Assembly (NCBI GenBank): GCA_030620255.1
Contig: JAUXFB010000004.1
Span: 1 to 16,039 of the forward strand
Reading direction: 5' to 3'
Length of the DNA stretch: 16,039 bases
Source of the DNA: Candidatus Aminicenantota bacterium
Lineage (GTDB): Bacteria > Acidobacteriota > Aminicenantia > UBA2199
Part shown: positions 1 to 6,559 of the stretch, piece after piece
Numbering within the stretch: position 1 is the first letter of the stretch
Layout: the number at the start of each line of letters is the position of its first letter
Program-made: the position numbers and the translations under genes
The notes under the pieces: model-generated
What the model was told of the DNA's origin: nothing
The model's database searches: none
The model's input: the letters and a program-made list of their open reading frames with translations, nothing else

Positions 1-2
1 AA

Positions 3-686
3 ATTCTAAAGATCGGGTATAGCGCATTTGGTTCTCATATTGGAATTGAATTTGCCTTAAACTTATTTAAAGATAAAAAAAAGAAACATGAACTTGAACT
101 GCTACAAATAAGACCAATGATAGCAGGAAAAGGGAAGATTGATGTTTGTTTGGATGACATTTCTCAAAATGATATAATCTGTAAATCTGAGCATTCAATG
201 GGAAATGGAACTTTCTCTAACATATACGATCTAATATATGTTGATCCTCATATATTTGATGCATCAAAAAGCCGTAAAATTGCTAATGAAGTGGGTCAAA
301 TGAATCAAAAGTTTATTGATAAAAATTTAAAATATATTTTAATTGGTTTTGGAAGATGGGGAACTGCTGATCCATGGCTTGGTATTCCTGTTAAATGGTA
401 TCAAATTTCAAAGGCAAAAATGATAATTGAATCCAATCTAAAGGATTTTAATATAGAACCTTCTCAGGGAAGTCATTTCTTTCATAACATGATATCTTTA
501 CAAATTGGATATTTTCATATAGGGACACACACACAAGAAGAATTTATTTTATGGGAATGGATAAAAAAACAAAAAATATATACACAAACTAAATATGTAA
601 AACATATAAAATTTCCAAAACCATTTACAATAAAAATAAATGGCCAGAACTCAAAGGGATTAATATTAAAACCAGATACAGGATAA
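3..686 (+). CDS. PEP/pyruvate-binding domain protein, C-terminal part
   Basis: The reading frame is open from the window edge, so the gene is cut at its 5' end. The visible 227 residues match, from memory, the C-terminal part of the large PEP synthase/pyruvate phosphate dikinase-like proteins of many uncultured bacteria and Bacteroidota. Landmarks are an early 'LLQIRPM' strand, typical of the end of the PEP/pyruvate-binding ATP-grasp region, and the characteristic 'GFGRWGTADPWLGIPVKW' stretch. An internal ATG at 117 falls inside the conserved LLQIRPM strand, so it is not the true start. The family probably carries out ATP-dependent phosphotransfer, but the substrate is uncertain and the catalytic part lies outside the window. 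The gene ends with TAA and is followed by a weak hairpin and T-run. It converges on the protease pair. Family confidence is good; exact reaction unknown. Confidence 0.8.
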   Translation: MLKIGYSAFGSHIGIEFALNLFKDKKKKHELELLQIRPMIAGKGKIDVCLDDISQNDIICKSEHSMGNGTFSNIYDLIYVDPHIFDASKSRKIANEVGQMNQKFIDKNLKYILIGFGRWGTADPWLGIPVKWYQISKAKMIIESNLKDFNIEPSQGSHFFHNMISLQIGYFHIGTHTQEEFILWEWIKKQKIYTQTKYVKHIKFPKPFTIKINGQNSKGLILKPDTG

Positions 687-687
687 A

Positions 688-719
688 GAATTTCGATATT
701 CGAATTTAATCTTTTTTTT
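688..719 (+). terminator. probable Rho-independent terminator of the PEP-domain gene
   Basis: A short stem, TTCGA (692-696) and TCGAA (700-704) around a TAT loop, can be extended by two A-T pairs past one mismatch. A run of eight T follows at 712-719. It begins two bases after the stop codon of the upstream gene. The stem is AT-rich, so it may be weak. Confidence 0.5.
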
Positions 720-779
720 ATGTCAACACTCAAAATTAATGCTAAAATGAAAGACCTGATCCCTTACTAGGTACAACGA

Positions 780-1331
780 CTATTTTTTTCTTTTACGTCG
801 GTTCCTTTTTTTTATGTTTTTCATTGCTTTTGTAAGTACCTTTTTGTTTAACCCATCAGTTATTTTTAATAAATCTATGTTGTGGGGTTTTGGGAGTGGT
901 GGATAACAAAAAGTAAAGATTGTATTGTTTGATGTGTTGGAAATAGAGAAATCACCAGAACTTATTATATCCATTCCGACAAGAACATCAAATTGACTTC
1001 CAAGATCTCCATCGGTGACCATTAAGTCTTTGAAAGCAATTGTATTCGGTAATCTTATATCAACAATAAACGTGTTTTTTTCAACTGTACCTGCAGCTGT
1101 ACGAACATCAGTTTTCCCTGTTGGCACAAGACTTAATTTAGATATAACATTATTTGATATAACGCTATTGGTTGCTCCGGTATCCCAAACAGCTTTGAAT
1201 GTCTTCCATTCCTTTTTTTCCCCAGTCAGGGCATAGGGAAAAGCTATTCCAATTTCTGAATATAGCACATTTGTTTTCGATTGATAGCTTATTCTGAAGG
1301 CAAGATAAGACGGCATTCTATGTTGATTCAA
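780..1331 (-). CDS. retropepsin-like aspartic protease
   Basis: This 183-residue protein carries a single retroviral-type aspartic protease domain. The catalytic motif is 'WDTGATNSVIS' with Asp50-Thr-Gly, and the second signature is 'FDVLVGMDII' near residues 114-123, the usual hydrophobic-hydrophobic-Gly-Met-Asp strand. One DTG per chain means it would act as a homodimer. There is no signal peptide, so it is probably cytosolic. The C terminus is very basic (last ~15 residues nearly all Lys/Arg), which could bind nucleic acid or membrane. The start is taken as TTG at 1331-1329, which overlaps the TGA of the upstream small gene (TTGA), implying translational coupling. ATG at 1316 is an alternative but has no ribosome binding site. 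Substrate unknown. It ends with TAG. Confidence 0.8.
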   Translation of the reverse strand: MNQHRMPSYLAFRISYQSKTNVLYSEIGIAFPYALTGEKKEWKTFKAVWDTGATNSVISNNVISKLSLVPTGKTDVRTAAGTVEKNTFIVDIRLPNTIAFKDLMVTDGDLGSQFDVLVGMDIISSGDFSISNTSNNTIFTFCYPPLPKPHNIDLLKITDGLNKKVLTKAMKNIKKRNRRKRKK

Positions 1332-1567
1332 TTAAATACTACTCTGGAATGAAAATGCTGAATTAAATCTTCTTCATTTTTTAAAACCTTCTGAATTAAG
1401 AAAGTTCCCAGCTCAAATTTTTTAGCTGATTCGCTCAATGCTTCCGATTGAGTCTTGTATGAACCTACAACTTTTTCATCTTTAATCACTATATAAAGAT
1501 TTTTATATTTCTTTAATAATTCTTTTCTATTTTTTTTGAAAAATTCAAATTCCTTTTCTAACATCAT
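1328..1567 (-). CDS. DUF5678-like small protein, partner of the retropepsin
   Basis: This 79-residue protein has the look of the DUF5678 family: an N-terminal helix ('FEFFKKNRKELLKKYKNLY'), a strand 'VVIKDEKVVGSY' type core, a helix with 'SEALSESAKKFELG', then a strand ending 'FLIQKV'. The family has no known function. From general knowledge such small proteins often sit directly upstream of retropepsin-like proteases, as here, which suggests a functional pair (partner, regulator or substrate). Two ATG codons are possible (1567 and 1564). An AGAGGG ribosome binding site sits 5-7 bases upstream of the first. The TGA stop overlaps the TTG start of the protease. It is the only gene here that clearly ends in TGA. 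Confidence 0.7.
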   Translation of the reverse strand: MMLEKEFEFFKKNRKELLKKYKNLYIVIKDEKVVGSYKTQSEALSESAKKFELGTFLIQKVLKNEEDLIQHFHSRVVFN

Positions 1568-1690
1568 TCAATTCCCTCTTATATATAATATAAGTCCATC
1601 AACACCATAGTAAAATCGTTTTTCAATCATATTGAAATATTAGAGGATTGATTATCGATTGTCAAGCAATTGATGGAAGAATTAATAAAT

Positions 1691-3088
1691 TTAATGATAT
1701 ATACCATTAAACAAGCTTTGCTTCATGCACTTATGCTGATCATTTGCAGGAATATAAGGATCCCAAGTAGGATGCTCATCATCTCCGCTTCCGCAATCAT
1801 TCCATGGAGAATTTGTGTAACATTCATCTCTTAACTTATTTTTAGAATAACAAGGATCATCAGTACCGCAAGGAGTGGGTCTTACTCCTCCTGCTGCAAG
1901 GTTGCCATTATACCTGCAAACACATTTGCTTTTAGTACCACAGGAACGAGAAGAGCCTGCACAATTGCCTAAAGTATTAGCAATCGCAAAGTCACTTGTA
2001 GAACTATCTCCCCATCTGAAAACAAGACGAGTGTTTCTTCCTCTCTTAATATCATCAGGGTCAATAGCAAAATTAAGAAGAACATCTTTTGTGAACACAG
2101 GAAAAATATCTGCTATCATAACAGCATCTGAAAGAGCAACATTATCAGGATTAATAATCCAGTCATTACTAGAGTCAGATAAATCAGAAGTATCAAGCCA
2201 AATAGTCTTATGATCAAAACCAGCTACTGTTTCTATCTTATAATTAAAAACAACACTAGCAATATGAGCATCAGGACTAATACAAGAAGTGTCCATAATA
2301 GCATATCCTCTCTGAACATGAGGATAATCACATTGCAAAAGCCCGCTTAACTTATTAGTTATTTTAGCTCCAAGATAATCAGTTGAGCTACGAGTTCCTC
2401 TACCCTTGAGAAGGTTTGATTGTCCATAAGCAACAAGTTTTCCAACACCACCAGGAACAGGAGAAAAAGTATAAGTCACTGCCTGACCTAAAGGGACAAA
2501 ACCACAACCTGCTTCACAATCAGGATCATCATCAATACCACAATAAGGAAAACAACACATATCATCACTGCCACAATTAAAACCAGAAACACTGCAGCTT
2601 CCTCCAACGCAAGTACTAGTATAACAAGGGCTTGAAGGACAATCATCATTACTTAAACAAGTAATGCAAAAATCAGATGAAGAACAATCAGGATCAGTGC
2701 AATCAGTCAAACCATCACAGTCCTCGTCATGTCCTCCTGCGCATATCTCGCCAGCACCAGGATTAACATACTTATTATCATCATCACAATCTAACTCAGG
2801 ATGCGTACAATCAGCATTAGCAGGGCTTCCATAACCATCACCATCACCATCACAACACTTCCTGCAATAACTATCACTGCACTGAGTTAATCCCTGATTA
2901 AGACAGCAAGCTTCACCGTCTGCAGGGACGCTTTCATCTTCTTTTGCGCACTCTGTTTCTTCTAAAACACACTTATCTGTTTGGTTATCCCATACTTCTT
3001 TAGGATTGTTGTCGCAACAATGATGGTCTGTGCAGTAAAGCCCTGAACAGCAGTCACCATCAATGGTGCAATCACCTTTTTCTGAAAC
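1691..3088 (-). pseudogene. body of cysteine-rich MopE-like secreted protein, downstream of an in-frame TGA
   Basis: This is 465 open codons (75-539, counting from ATG 3310) in exactly the frame of the upstream signal-peptide ORF, separated only by TGA at codon 74. No ATG or GTG lies in the first part; the first possible start is TTG at 2710 without a ribosome binding site, so expression would depend on readthrough. Order of parts: a second knottin-like module (codons ~81-99, C-x5-CC-x4-C-x4-C); more Cys pairs; a MopE-like acidic repeat near codons 150-215 with 'DGDGDGYG', 'DCDDDNKYVNPGAGEIC' and 'DEDCDG', likely to bind calcium or another metal; Cys-rich linkers to about codon 270 ('SDDMCCFPYC'); a beta-rich domain of about 180 residues, possibly DNRLRE/carbohydrate-binding-like ('RGYAIMDTSCIS'); and a Cys-rich tail. 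No anchor is seen at the C terminus. Whether this is a recent pseudogene, a recoded gene or a sequencing error cannot be told here. Confidence 0.7.
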
Positions 3089-3310
3089 TCACCCAACACT
3101 ACAAATATGTCCTATGCATGAAAGAGGAGGGCAACAGCAAGGACCATCAACATCACAATAACTTCCTTCACTAACACCGCCTCCACTATCACATACCTCA
3201 ATACAATTAACTGGAGTCCCTACTGCAGTCACAAGAACTGTTGATGACAAAAAAAATAAGAAAATACTGACAATGCTTATTAATAAGAAATGATTATTAT
3301 GTTTTTTCAT
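3089..3310 (-). CDS. secreted knottin-like N-terminal module, terminated by TGA (copy 1)
   Basis: This encodes 73 residues: Lys/His-rich start, hydrophobic core at residues ~8-30 with likely signal peptidase cleavage near 'VTAVG', then a mature peptide with C36, C40, C52, C58-C60, C65 and C70. The pattern C-x5-CCC-x4-C-x4-C resembles an inhibitor-cystine-knot (knottin) core. The start is ATG at 3310 because GGAG lies six bases upstream; the in-frame GTG at 3322 overlaps that ribosome binding site. The TGA at 3091-3089 interrupts a longer protein whose frame continues for 465 codons. The gene shares its promoter, leader and signal peptide with the paralogue at 4860-5129. The function is unknown; exported adhesin, toxin-like peptide or surface protein are all possible. 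Confidence 0.6.
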   Translation of the reverse strand: MKKHNNHFLLISIVSIFLFFLSSTVLVTAVGTPVNCIEVCDSGGGVSEGSYCDVDGPCCCPPLSCIGHICSVG

Positions 3311-3371
3311 ATAAGACTCCACCTCACACTATAAAAAACACTATTGATTATTGTTTAATATAAAGTTTTCG
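3102..3371. repeat. duplicated promoter/signal-peptide block, copy 1
   Basis: About 270 bp, nearly identical to 4918-5190, covering the upstream region, leader, signal peptide and first Cys module of the Cys-rich gene. The longest stretches of identity lie in the non-coding leader and the start of the signal peptide, while the mature N terminus (residues ~30-50) differs. Weaker similarity continues to about 3435, close to the end of the preceding gene. Confidence 0.85.
3357..3371 (-). promoter_or_regulatory. possible archaeal-type BRE/TATA promoter of copy 1
   Basis: On the minus strand CGAAAAC is followed directly by TTTATATT. This matches the archaeal pattern of a purine/A-rich BRE next to a TATA box. 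A start site about 25 bases downstream would fall near 3334 and give a leader of about 24 bases. A bacterial -10-like TATAGT (3328-3333) is also present but has no convincing -35. It is conserved in the second copy. AT-rich DNA produces such matches by chance, so this is tentative. Confidence 0.35.
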
Positions 3372-3449
3372 AAAAAGAAAAGAATAAATAAAATAATGAG
3401 CTAATAATAATTAAAATTAATTAAAGAAAAAAAGCATAAATAATTTCTT

Positions 3450-4589
3450 TTATTCTTTTATAAAACAATAAGCTAACAAGTCCCTGCCAACAGGATTCAA
3501 ACTGCCATCAGGATCAGTAATTAAAAAATGTGTTGGGCGTCCTTGAAGATTATCTGTTCTTGTCAATATCTCAAACACTTCCGCATTCATAATCCTCATC
3601 TGACCACTATAACTAGTTACTCTTTTGTTGTTTACTCCTGCCCATGTAGCAGTATGTTCTCCTAGCCATCCATTACAGTATCCGAATCCTGCTCCAAAGT
3701 TCCCATTATCAACTCTTCTTAAACTTCCATAATTTCCCCATGGAAAGGTCAAAGCATCATTCATGCCACCAACCACAGCATCAATCACTCCCCTATTACC
3801 AGTATAACCATTTTTGTCCTCATAATGATAAGTAGGATGATGACCAAACTCTAAAGTTCCGCCTCCTTTGTCTATCCATTCGTCTATTGCACTATAAGGA
3901 GCATTGTTGCTTGTGTTAAGCAAGTAAACATAGTAAGTTTGGCTTTGGTTTGGAAAATTAAAGTTTGCTTCTCCGTCTCTTTCAGAAGTTATAAGCTTAT
4001 CTTTATTCCTTACAATAATGTGCATAGGATCAACATCAGCTGCTTGTACACTGCTGACAGGGATTGCTAAAGGATCTCCTTTATTACCAATATAAGTAGT
4101 AGTTGTTATTAATCCTTGAGTGTGATTGTAGAACTCAACATGAAGATTTACCTGAGCAATAGGAGTTGGTCCTGCTTTACTGCATCCAATTCCTGCTCCG
4201 AATATTGTTGCTAGTCCTGCTGTTGCTGCTACTGCTCCTCGTCCTAAATTATTAGGAATATGAGATGTTATGTCAACTACTTTTTTTAATCCTTTAACTT
4301 TATTTGCTTTGTAACGTTTACCATCTAATACAATTAGTTTTCCTTGTTTTCCAAAAAACGTTTTTTCTGGGGTTATCTTATTTTTAGTTTGTGAAGATTC
4401 TTTCTCAGCGAAATTTAGTTGGTAGCTTCCATCACTTCCTGGCATTATGATTGAGCCACGAGGAACGTTCTTTGCTATCAAAAGTTTATTTTCTGGCATC
4501 TTAATAATATCATCTAATTTAAAATCTTCTTTAGAAGCATTCGGAACATACAGGTTTGACTCAGGAATTGTTGTTATGTTTTGGTTCAT
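3450..4589 (-). CDS. unknown membrane-anchored protein with metzincin-like layout lacking the zinc ligands (paralogue A)
   Basis: 379 residues, not recognised as a named family. Residues 1-115 are a polar N-terminal extension. Residues ~118-135 are one hydrophobic segment ending 'IFGAGIGC' with Cys136, followed by a probable beta-sandwich region (~140-215) and a C-terminal half from 'AIDEWIDKGGGTLEFG' onward. The paralogue at 5284-6417 has the same boundary (hydrophobic segment plus Cys) at residue 37, as a conventional lipoprotein signal would have; here it is preceded by an unusual long extension. The helix-strand-helix order of the C-terminal half, with 'AEVFEILTR', recalls a metzincin protease in which the HExxH histidines are missing. 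That is inference. The ribosome binding site GAGGGTG lies about 10 bases before ATG. It sits upstream of the copy 1 Cys-rich gene, 127 bases away (to GTG 3322). Confidence 0.65.
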   Translation of the reverse strand: MNQNITTIPESNLYVPNASKEDFKLDDIIKMPENKLLIAKNVPRGSIIMPGSDGSYQLNFAEKESSQTKNKITPEKTFFGKQGKLIVLDGKRYKANKVKGLKKVVDITSHIPNNLGRGAVAATAGLATIFGAGIGCSKAGPTPIAQVNLHVEFYNHTQGLITTTTYIGNKGDPLAIPVSSVQAADVDPMHIIVRNKDKLITSERDGEANFNFPNQSQTYYVYLLNTSNNAPYSAIDEWIDKGGGTLEFGHHPTYHYEDKNGYTGNRGVIDAVVGGMNDALTFPWGNYGSLRRVDNGNFGAGFGYCNGWLGEHTATWAGVNNKRVTSYSGQMRIMNAEVFEILTRTDNLQGRPTHFLITDPDGSLNPVGRDLLAYCFIKE

Positions 4590-4654
4590 CTTATCTTTTC
4601 ACCCTCTTTTTTTTAGTATTATCATCATGTTTTTATTACTTATGGTTCTTCTTA

Positions 4655-4669
4655 TTTATAAACCTTTCG
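4655..4669 (-). promoter_or_regulatory. possible archaeal-type BRE/TATA promoter of paralogue A
   Basis: The minus strand reads CGAAAGG directly followed by TTTATAAA, again BRE plus TATA box-like. The predicted start near 4633 gives a leader of about 44 bases with a ribosome binding site. TATAAA could equally be a bacterial -10, but no good -35 lies 16-18 bases upstream. Confidence 0.3.
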
Positions 4670-4761
4670 GTTTTGTTGCTACTGTTGAGTGAATATGAAG
4701 TCTTTTTAGTTTTAGATTCACACCATAAGAAAATAGCTTTTCCTCCATAAATCAATAATAG

Positions 4762-4781
4762 GAAAAAACAACAGGGTTGTC
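4762..4781 (-). terminator. probable terminator downstream of the copy 2 Cys-rich gene
   Basis: On the minus strand ACAAC and GTTGT pair around a three-base loop (4768-4780) and are followed by six T (4763-4768, the last paired). It lies about 80 bases beyond the stop at 4860 and before the promoter of the next gene, so it would separate the two cassette units. The stem is short. Confidence 0.4.
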
Positions 4782-4859
4782 AATAAAAAAAGAAAAGAAA
4801 TTGAGCAGGCAAGGATAAAAAGATCAGGTAATTTATTTACAAATATTGCAAGAATCATC

Positions 4860-5129
4860 CTAAGCAGCAATCATCATTAATATTGCAAACACCATTTTTG
4901 CAATACACACTGAACTGCAAATATGTCCTATGCAGGAAAGTGGAGGGCAGCAGCAAGGACCATCAACATCACAATAACTTCCTTCACTAACACCTGCTCC
5001 GCTTTCACATATATCTTTACAAATATGTTCTGGACCAGCAGCACTCACAAGAAATGTTGATGACAAAAAAAAAGATAAGAAAATACTGACAATACTTATT
5101 AATAAGAAATGATTATTATGTTTTTTCAT
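4860..5129 (-). CDS. secreted knottin-like Cys-rich protein, frameshifted (copy 2)
   Basis: 89 residues from ATG 5129, chosen because GGAG lies six bases upstream; the in-frame GTG at 5141 overlaps that site. It has a Lys/His-rich start, a hydrophobic signal core (residues ~8-31) and a mature module with C37, C41, C53, C59-C61, C66 and C71 ('GSYCDVDGPCCCPPLSC'), matching copy 1. After 'HIC' the annotated frame becomes hydrophobic ('SSVCIAKMVFAILMMIAA') and stops at TAG. The frame two bases on reads 'VYCKNGVCNINDDCCL', a Cys-rich continuation with the same C-x5-CC spacing as module 2 of copy 1. Returning to the first frame after the TAG gives 'DDSCNICK' and TAA at 4836-4838. So two compensating single-base indels, real or from sequencing, probably damaged a protein of about 100 residues. 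Function unknown. Confidence 0.6.
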   Translation of the reverse strand: MKKHNNHFLLISIVSIFLSFFLSSTFLVSAAGPEHICKDICESGAGVSEGSYCDVDGPCCCPPLSCIGHICSSVCIAKMVFAILMMIAA

Positions 5130-5190
5130 ATAAGACTCCACCTCACACTATAAAAAACATTATTGATTATTGTTTAATATAAAGTTTTCG
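4918..5190. repeat. duplicated promoter/signal-peptide block, copy 2
   Basis: Partner of 3102-3371, about 273 bp. The longest run of near identity spans the leader and signal-peptide start (about 5095-5190). Weaker matching continues to about 5268, near the stop of the upstream 377-residue gene, so the duplication probably covered the whole two-gene unit. Confidence 0.85.
5176..5190 (-). promoter_or_regulatory. possible archaeal-type BRE/TATA promoter of copy 2
   Basis: Same CGAAAAC-TTTATATT arrangement as at 3357-3371, with the same distance to the ATG. Conservation follows from the duplication and is not independent proof of function. Confidence 0.35.
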
Positions 5191-5283
5191 AAAAAAAAGA
5201 ATAATAAATAGGATAATAAGATAAAAAAAATTAATTAAAGAAAAAGAAAGAAAAAAGAGAAGCATAAAACAAAAAGATGTTTA

Positions 5284-6417
5284 TTATTTTCTATGATGTT
5301 TTTTATGATGAAACCTTCCAGAACCATTATAATCATCAGGCATCCTATTAACTCCAAATGGTTTCACATATGAATTTTCTTTCATTGCATTTTTATATTC
5401 CTGCTCTGCTACTGTTGTAAAGACCATGATGTTCTTTGATGCAGCAGGGTCAGGATTATTATTGCTGAGCTGAAAACCAGGAGGAGCAAAGTTCACTAAG
5501 TACATTGCTTTGCCTGCATTAACATGCCAAGCTCCTGAACTATAATAATTAAAATTGTTGTCGCCACCGTCCTGCCTCAATCCTGAAGCAGCTTGGCAAA
5601 GTTCTATTAATATAAGATCTTCTGTTACATCTGGGTGTGTTCCCAAACCACTTTTGATTATTACATTGTCATCATTTAAAGTTTCGCCGTGTCCAGGAGA
5701 AGCATTTTTTACATAATGAGTTACACCGTCATTAACAACAACCTGACCTGCATAGTCCAATACAATTATTCCTCCAGCTTCTTCATTGATTTCTTGAATA
5801 GCTGATTTAAGATTGGAAATAGTTGTAGGTGTGGGATCCATTCCGTTCTTCTCTGTACTCTTGACAATTCCAACACGAATATTAGTTTTCTGATAGTTCT
5901 GAACAGTTCCATCCCCAGTATTTAAAGCAACACCATTTCCTATGCTCTTAGCAAATTCTACTGTGTCGAAAGTATTAGGCACAAGCTTGGCGTACATTAT
6001 TATATTACTTTCCATGCCGTATTGTTTGAATGTTCCATTCTTGTCCCTGGCAAATACTATATTTTTATCTTCTTTTCCTCCTCCTCCAACTACTCCGAGG
6101 ATGTAAGTGTGATTGTATCCCTTTACTCCTTTTACTTCTATAGTGTTCACTACATTTCCATGTATTTTAAAACTGTCAGTATTGTACCCAGCTATGTTGT
6201 TCACCACAACTTCTCCTCCTACTATGTTGTTTCTAGTGAAAACATCCTGCAGATGTACTGTTAGATAGTATTCTTGAGGATCATGATTGTTTATGTCTGC
6301 TGTTTTACATCCTGTATTCATTCCTACATTGAACAGCATTCCTAGTCCTGCTACTGCAAATACTACTGGTTTTAATGCTTTATTTATTCTGTTTTTTATT
6401 TTTAACCTTCTTATCAT
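5284..6417 (-). CDS. unknown putative lipoprotein with metzincin-like layout lacking the zinc ligands (paralogue B)
   Basis: 377 residues, not a family I can name. It starts with a basic region (RRLKIKNR), then a hydrophobic segment 18-33 and 'GMNTGC' with Cys37, a weak lipobox, so it is probably membrane-anchored and exported. A beta-rich region follows (~45-175). The region from ~180 resembles a matrixin/metzincin fold: strand 'IRVGIV', helix 'NLKSAIQEINEEAGGIIV', strand 'DNVIIKSGLG', then helix 'LILIELCQAASGLRQDGG', where a protease would have HExxHxxGxxH. The Glu remains but the His positions read Ile, Gln and Gln, so zinc protease activity is doubtful. The tail is His/Lys-rich ('HHKKHHRK'). 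Ribosome binding site AAAGAGGT lies just before ATG. A good promoter lies at 6473-6501. Confidence 0.65.
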   Translation of the reverse strand: MIRRLKIKNRINKALKPVVFAVAGLGMLFNVGMNTGCKTADINNHDPQEYYLTVHLQDVFTRNNIVGGEVVVNNIAGYNTDSFKIHGNVVNTIEVKGVKGYNHTYILGVVGGGGKEDKNIVFARDKNGTFKQYGMESNIIMYAKLVPNTFDTVEFAKSIGNGVALNTGDGTVQNYQKTNIRVGIVKSTEKNGMDPTPTTISNLKSAIQEINEEAGGIIVLDYAGQVVVNDGVTHYVKNASPGHGETLNDDNVIIKSGLGTHPDVTEDLILIELCQAASGLRQDGGDNNFNYYSSGAWHVNAGKAMYLVNFAPPGFQLSNNNPDPAASKNIMVFTTVAEQEYKNAMKENSYVKPFGVNRMPDDYNGSGRFHHKKHHRK

Positions 6418-6472
6418 TTTACCTCTTTTATTTCTAATATTTCTAAATGTAATTCTTAATTGCTCTAAATAT

Positions 6473-6501
6473 TTTATAAAACATTAACAATTTAATGTCA
6501 A
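6473..6501 (-). promoter_or_regulatory. sigma70-type promoter of paralogue B with palindrome over the -35
   Basis: On the minus strand TTGACA (6501-6496), a 17-base spacer, and TATAAA (6478-6473). The -35 is one arm of a perfect 14-bp palindrome, TGTCAATATTGACA (6496-6509), which could be an operator. A start near 6466 would give a leader of about 50 bases. Confidence 0.6.
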
Positions 6502-6559
6502 TATTGACAAGTATAATAAAAAAATTAATTGATATATAGACAGATTTAATGCTTGATCT

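Noticed and set aside
1650..1672. Hairpin downstream of the Cys-rich gene as terminator
   Set aside because: The arms (ATCGATTG/CAATTGAT) have one mismatch and no T-run follows on the minus strand.
3040..3091. SECIS-like hairpin after the TGA (CACCA-TTGA-TGGTG)
   Set aside because: The stem is only five to six pairs and begins about 20 bases after the TGA, further than the usual bacterial element, and no selenocysteine genes are in the window. Kept only as an alternative in the finding on the TGA.
4447..4750. Plus-strand open frames with hydrophobic products
   Set aside because: They lie antisense to the start of the 379-residue gene and its leader; the hydrophobic look comes from the T-rich complement, and no ribosome binding site is present.
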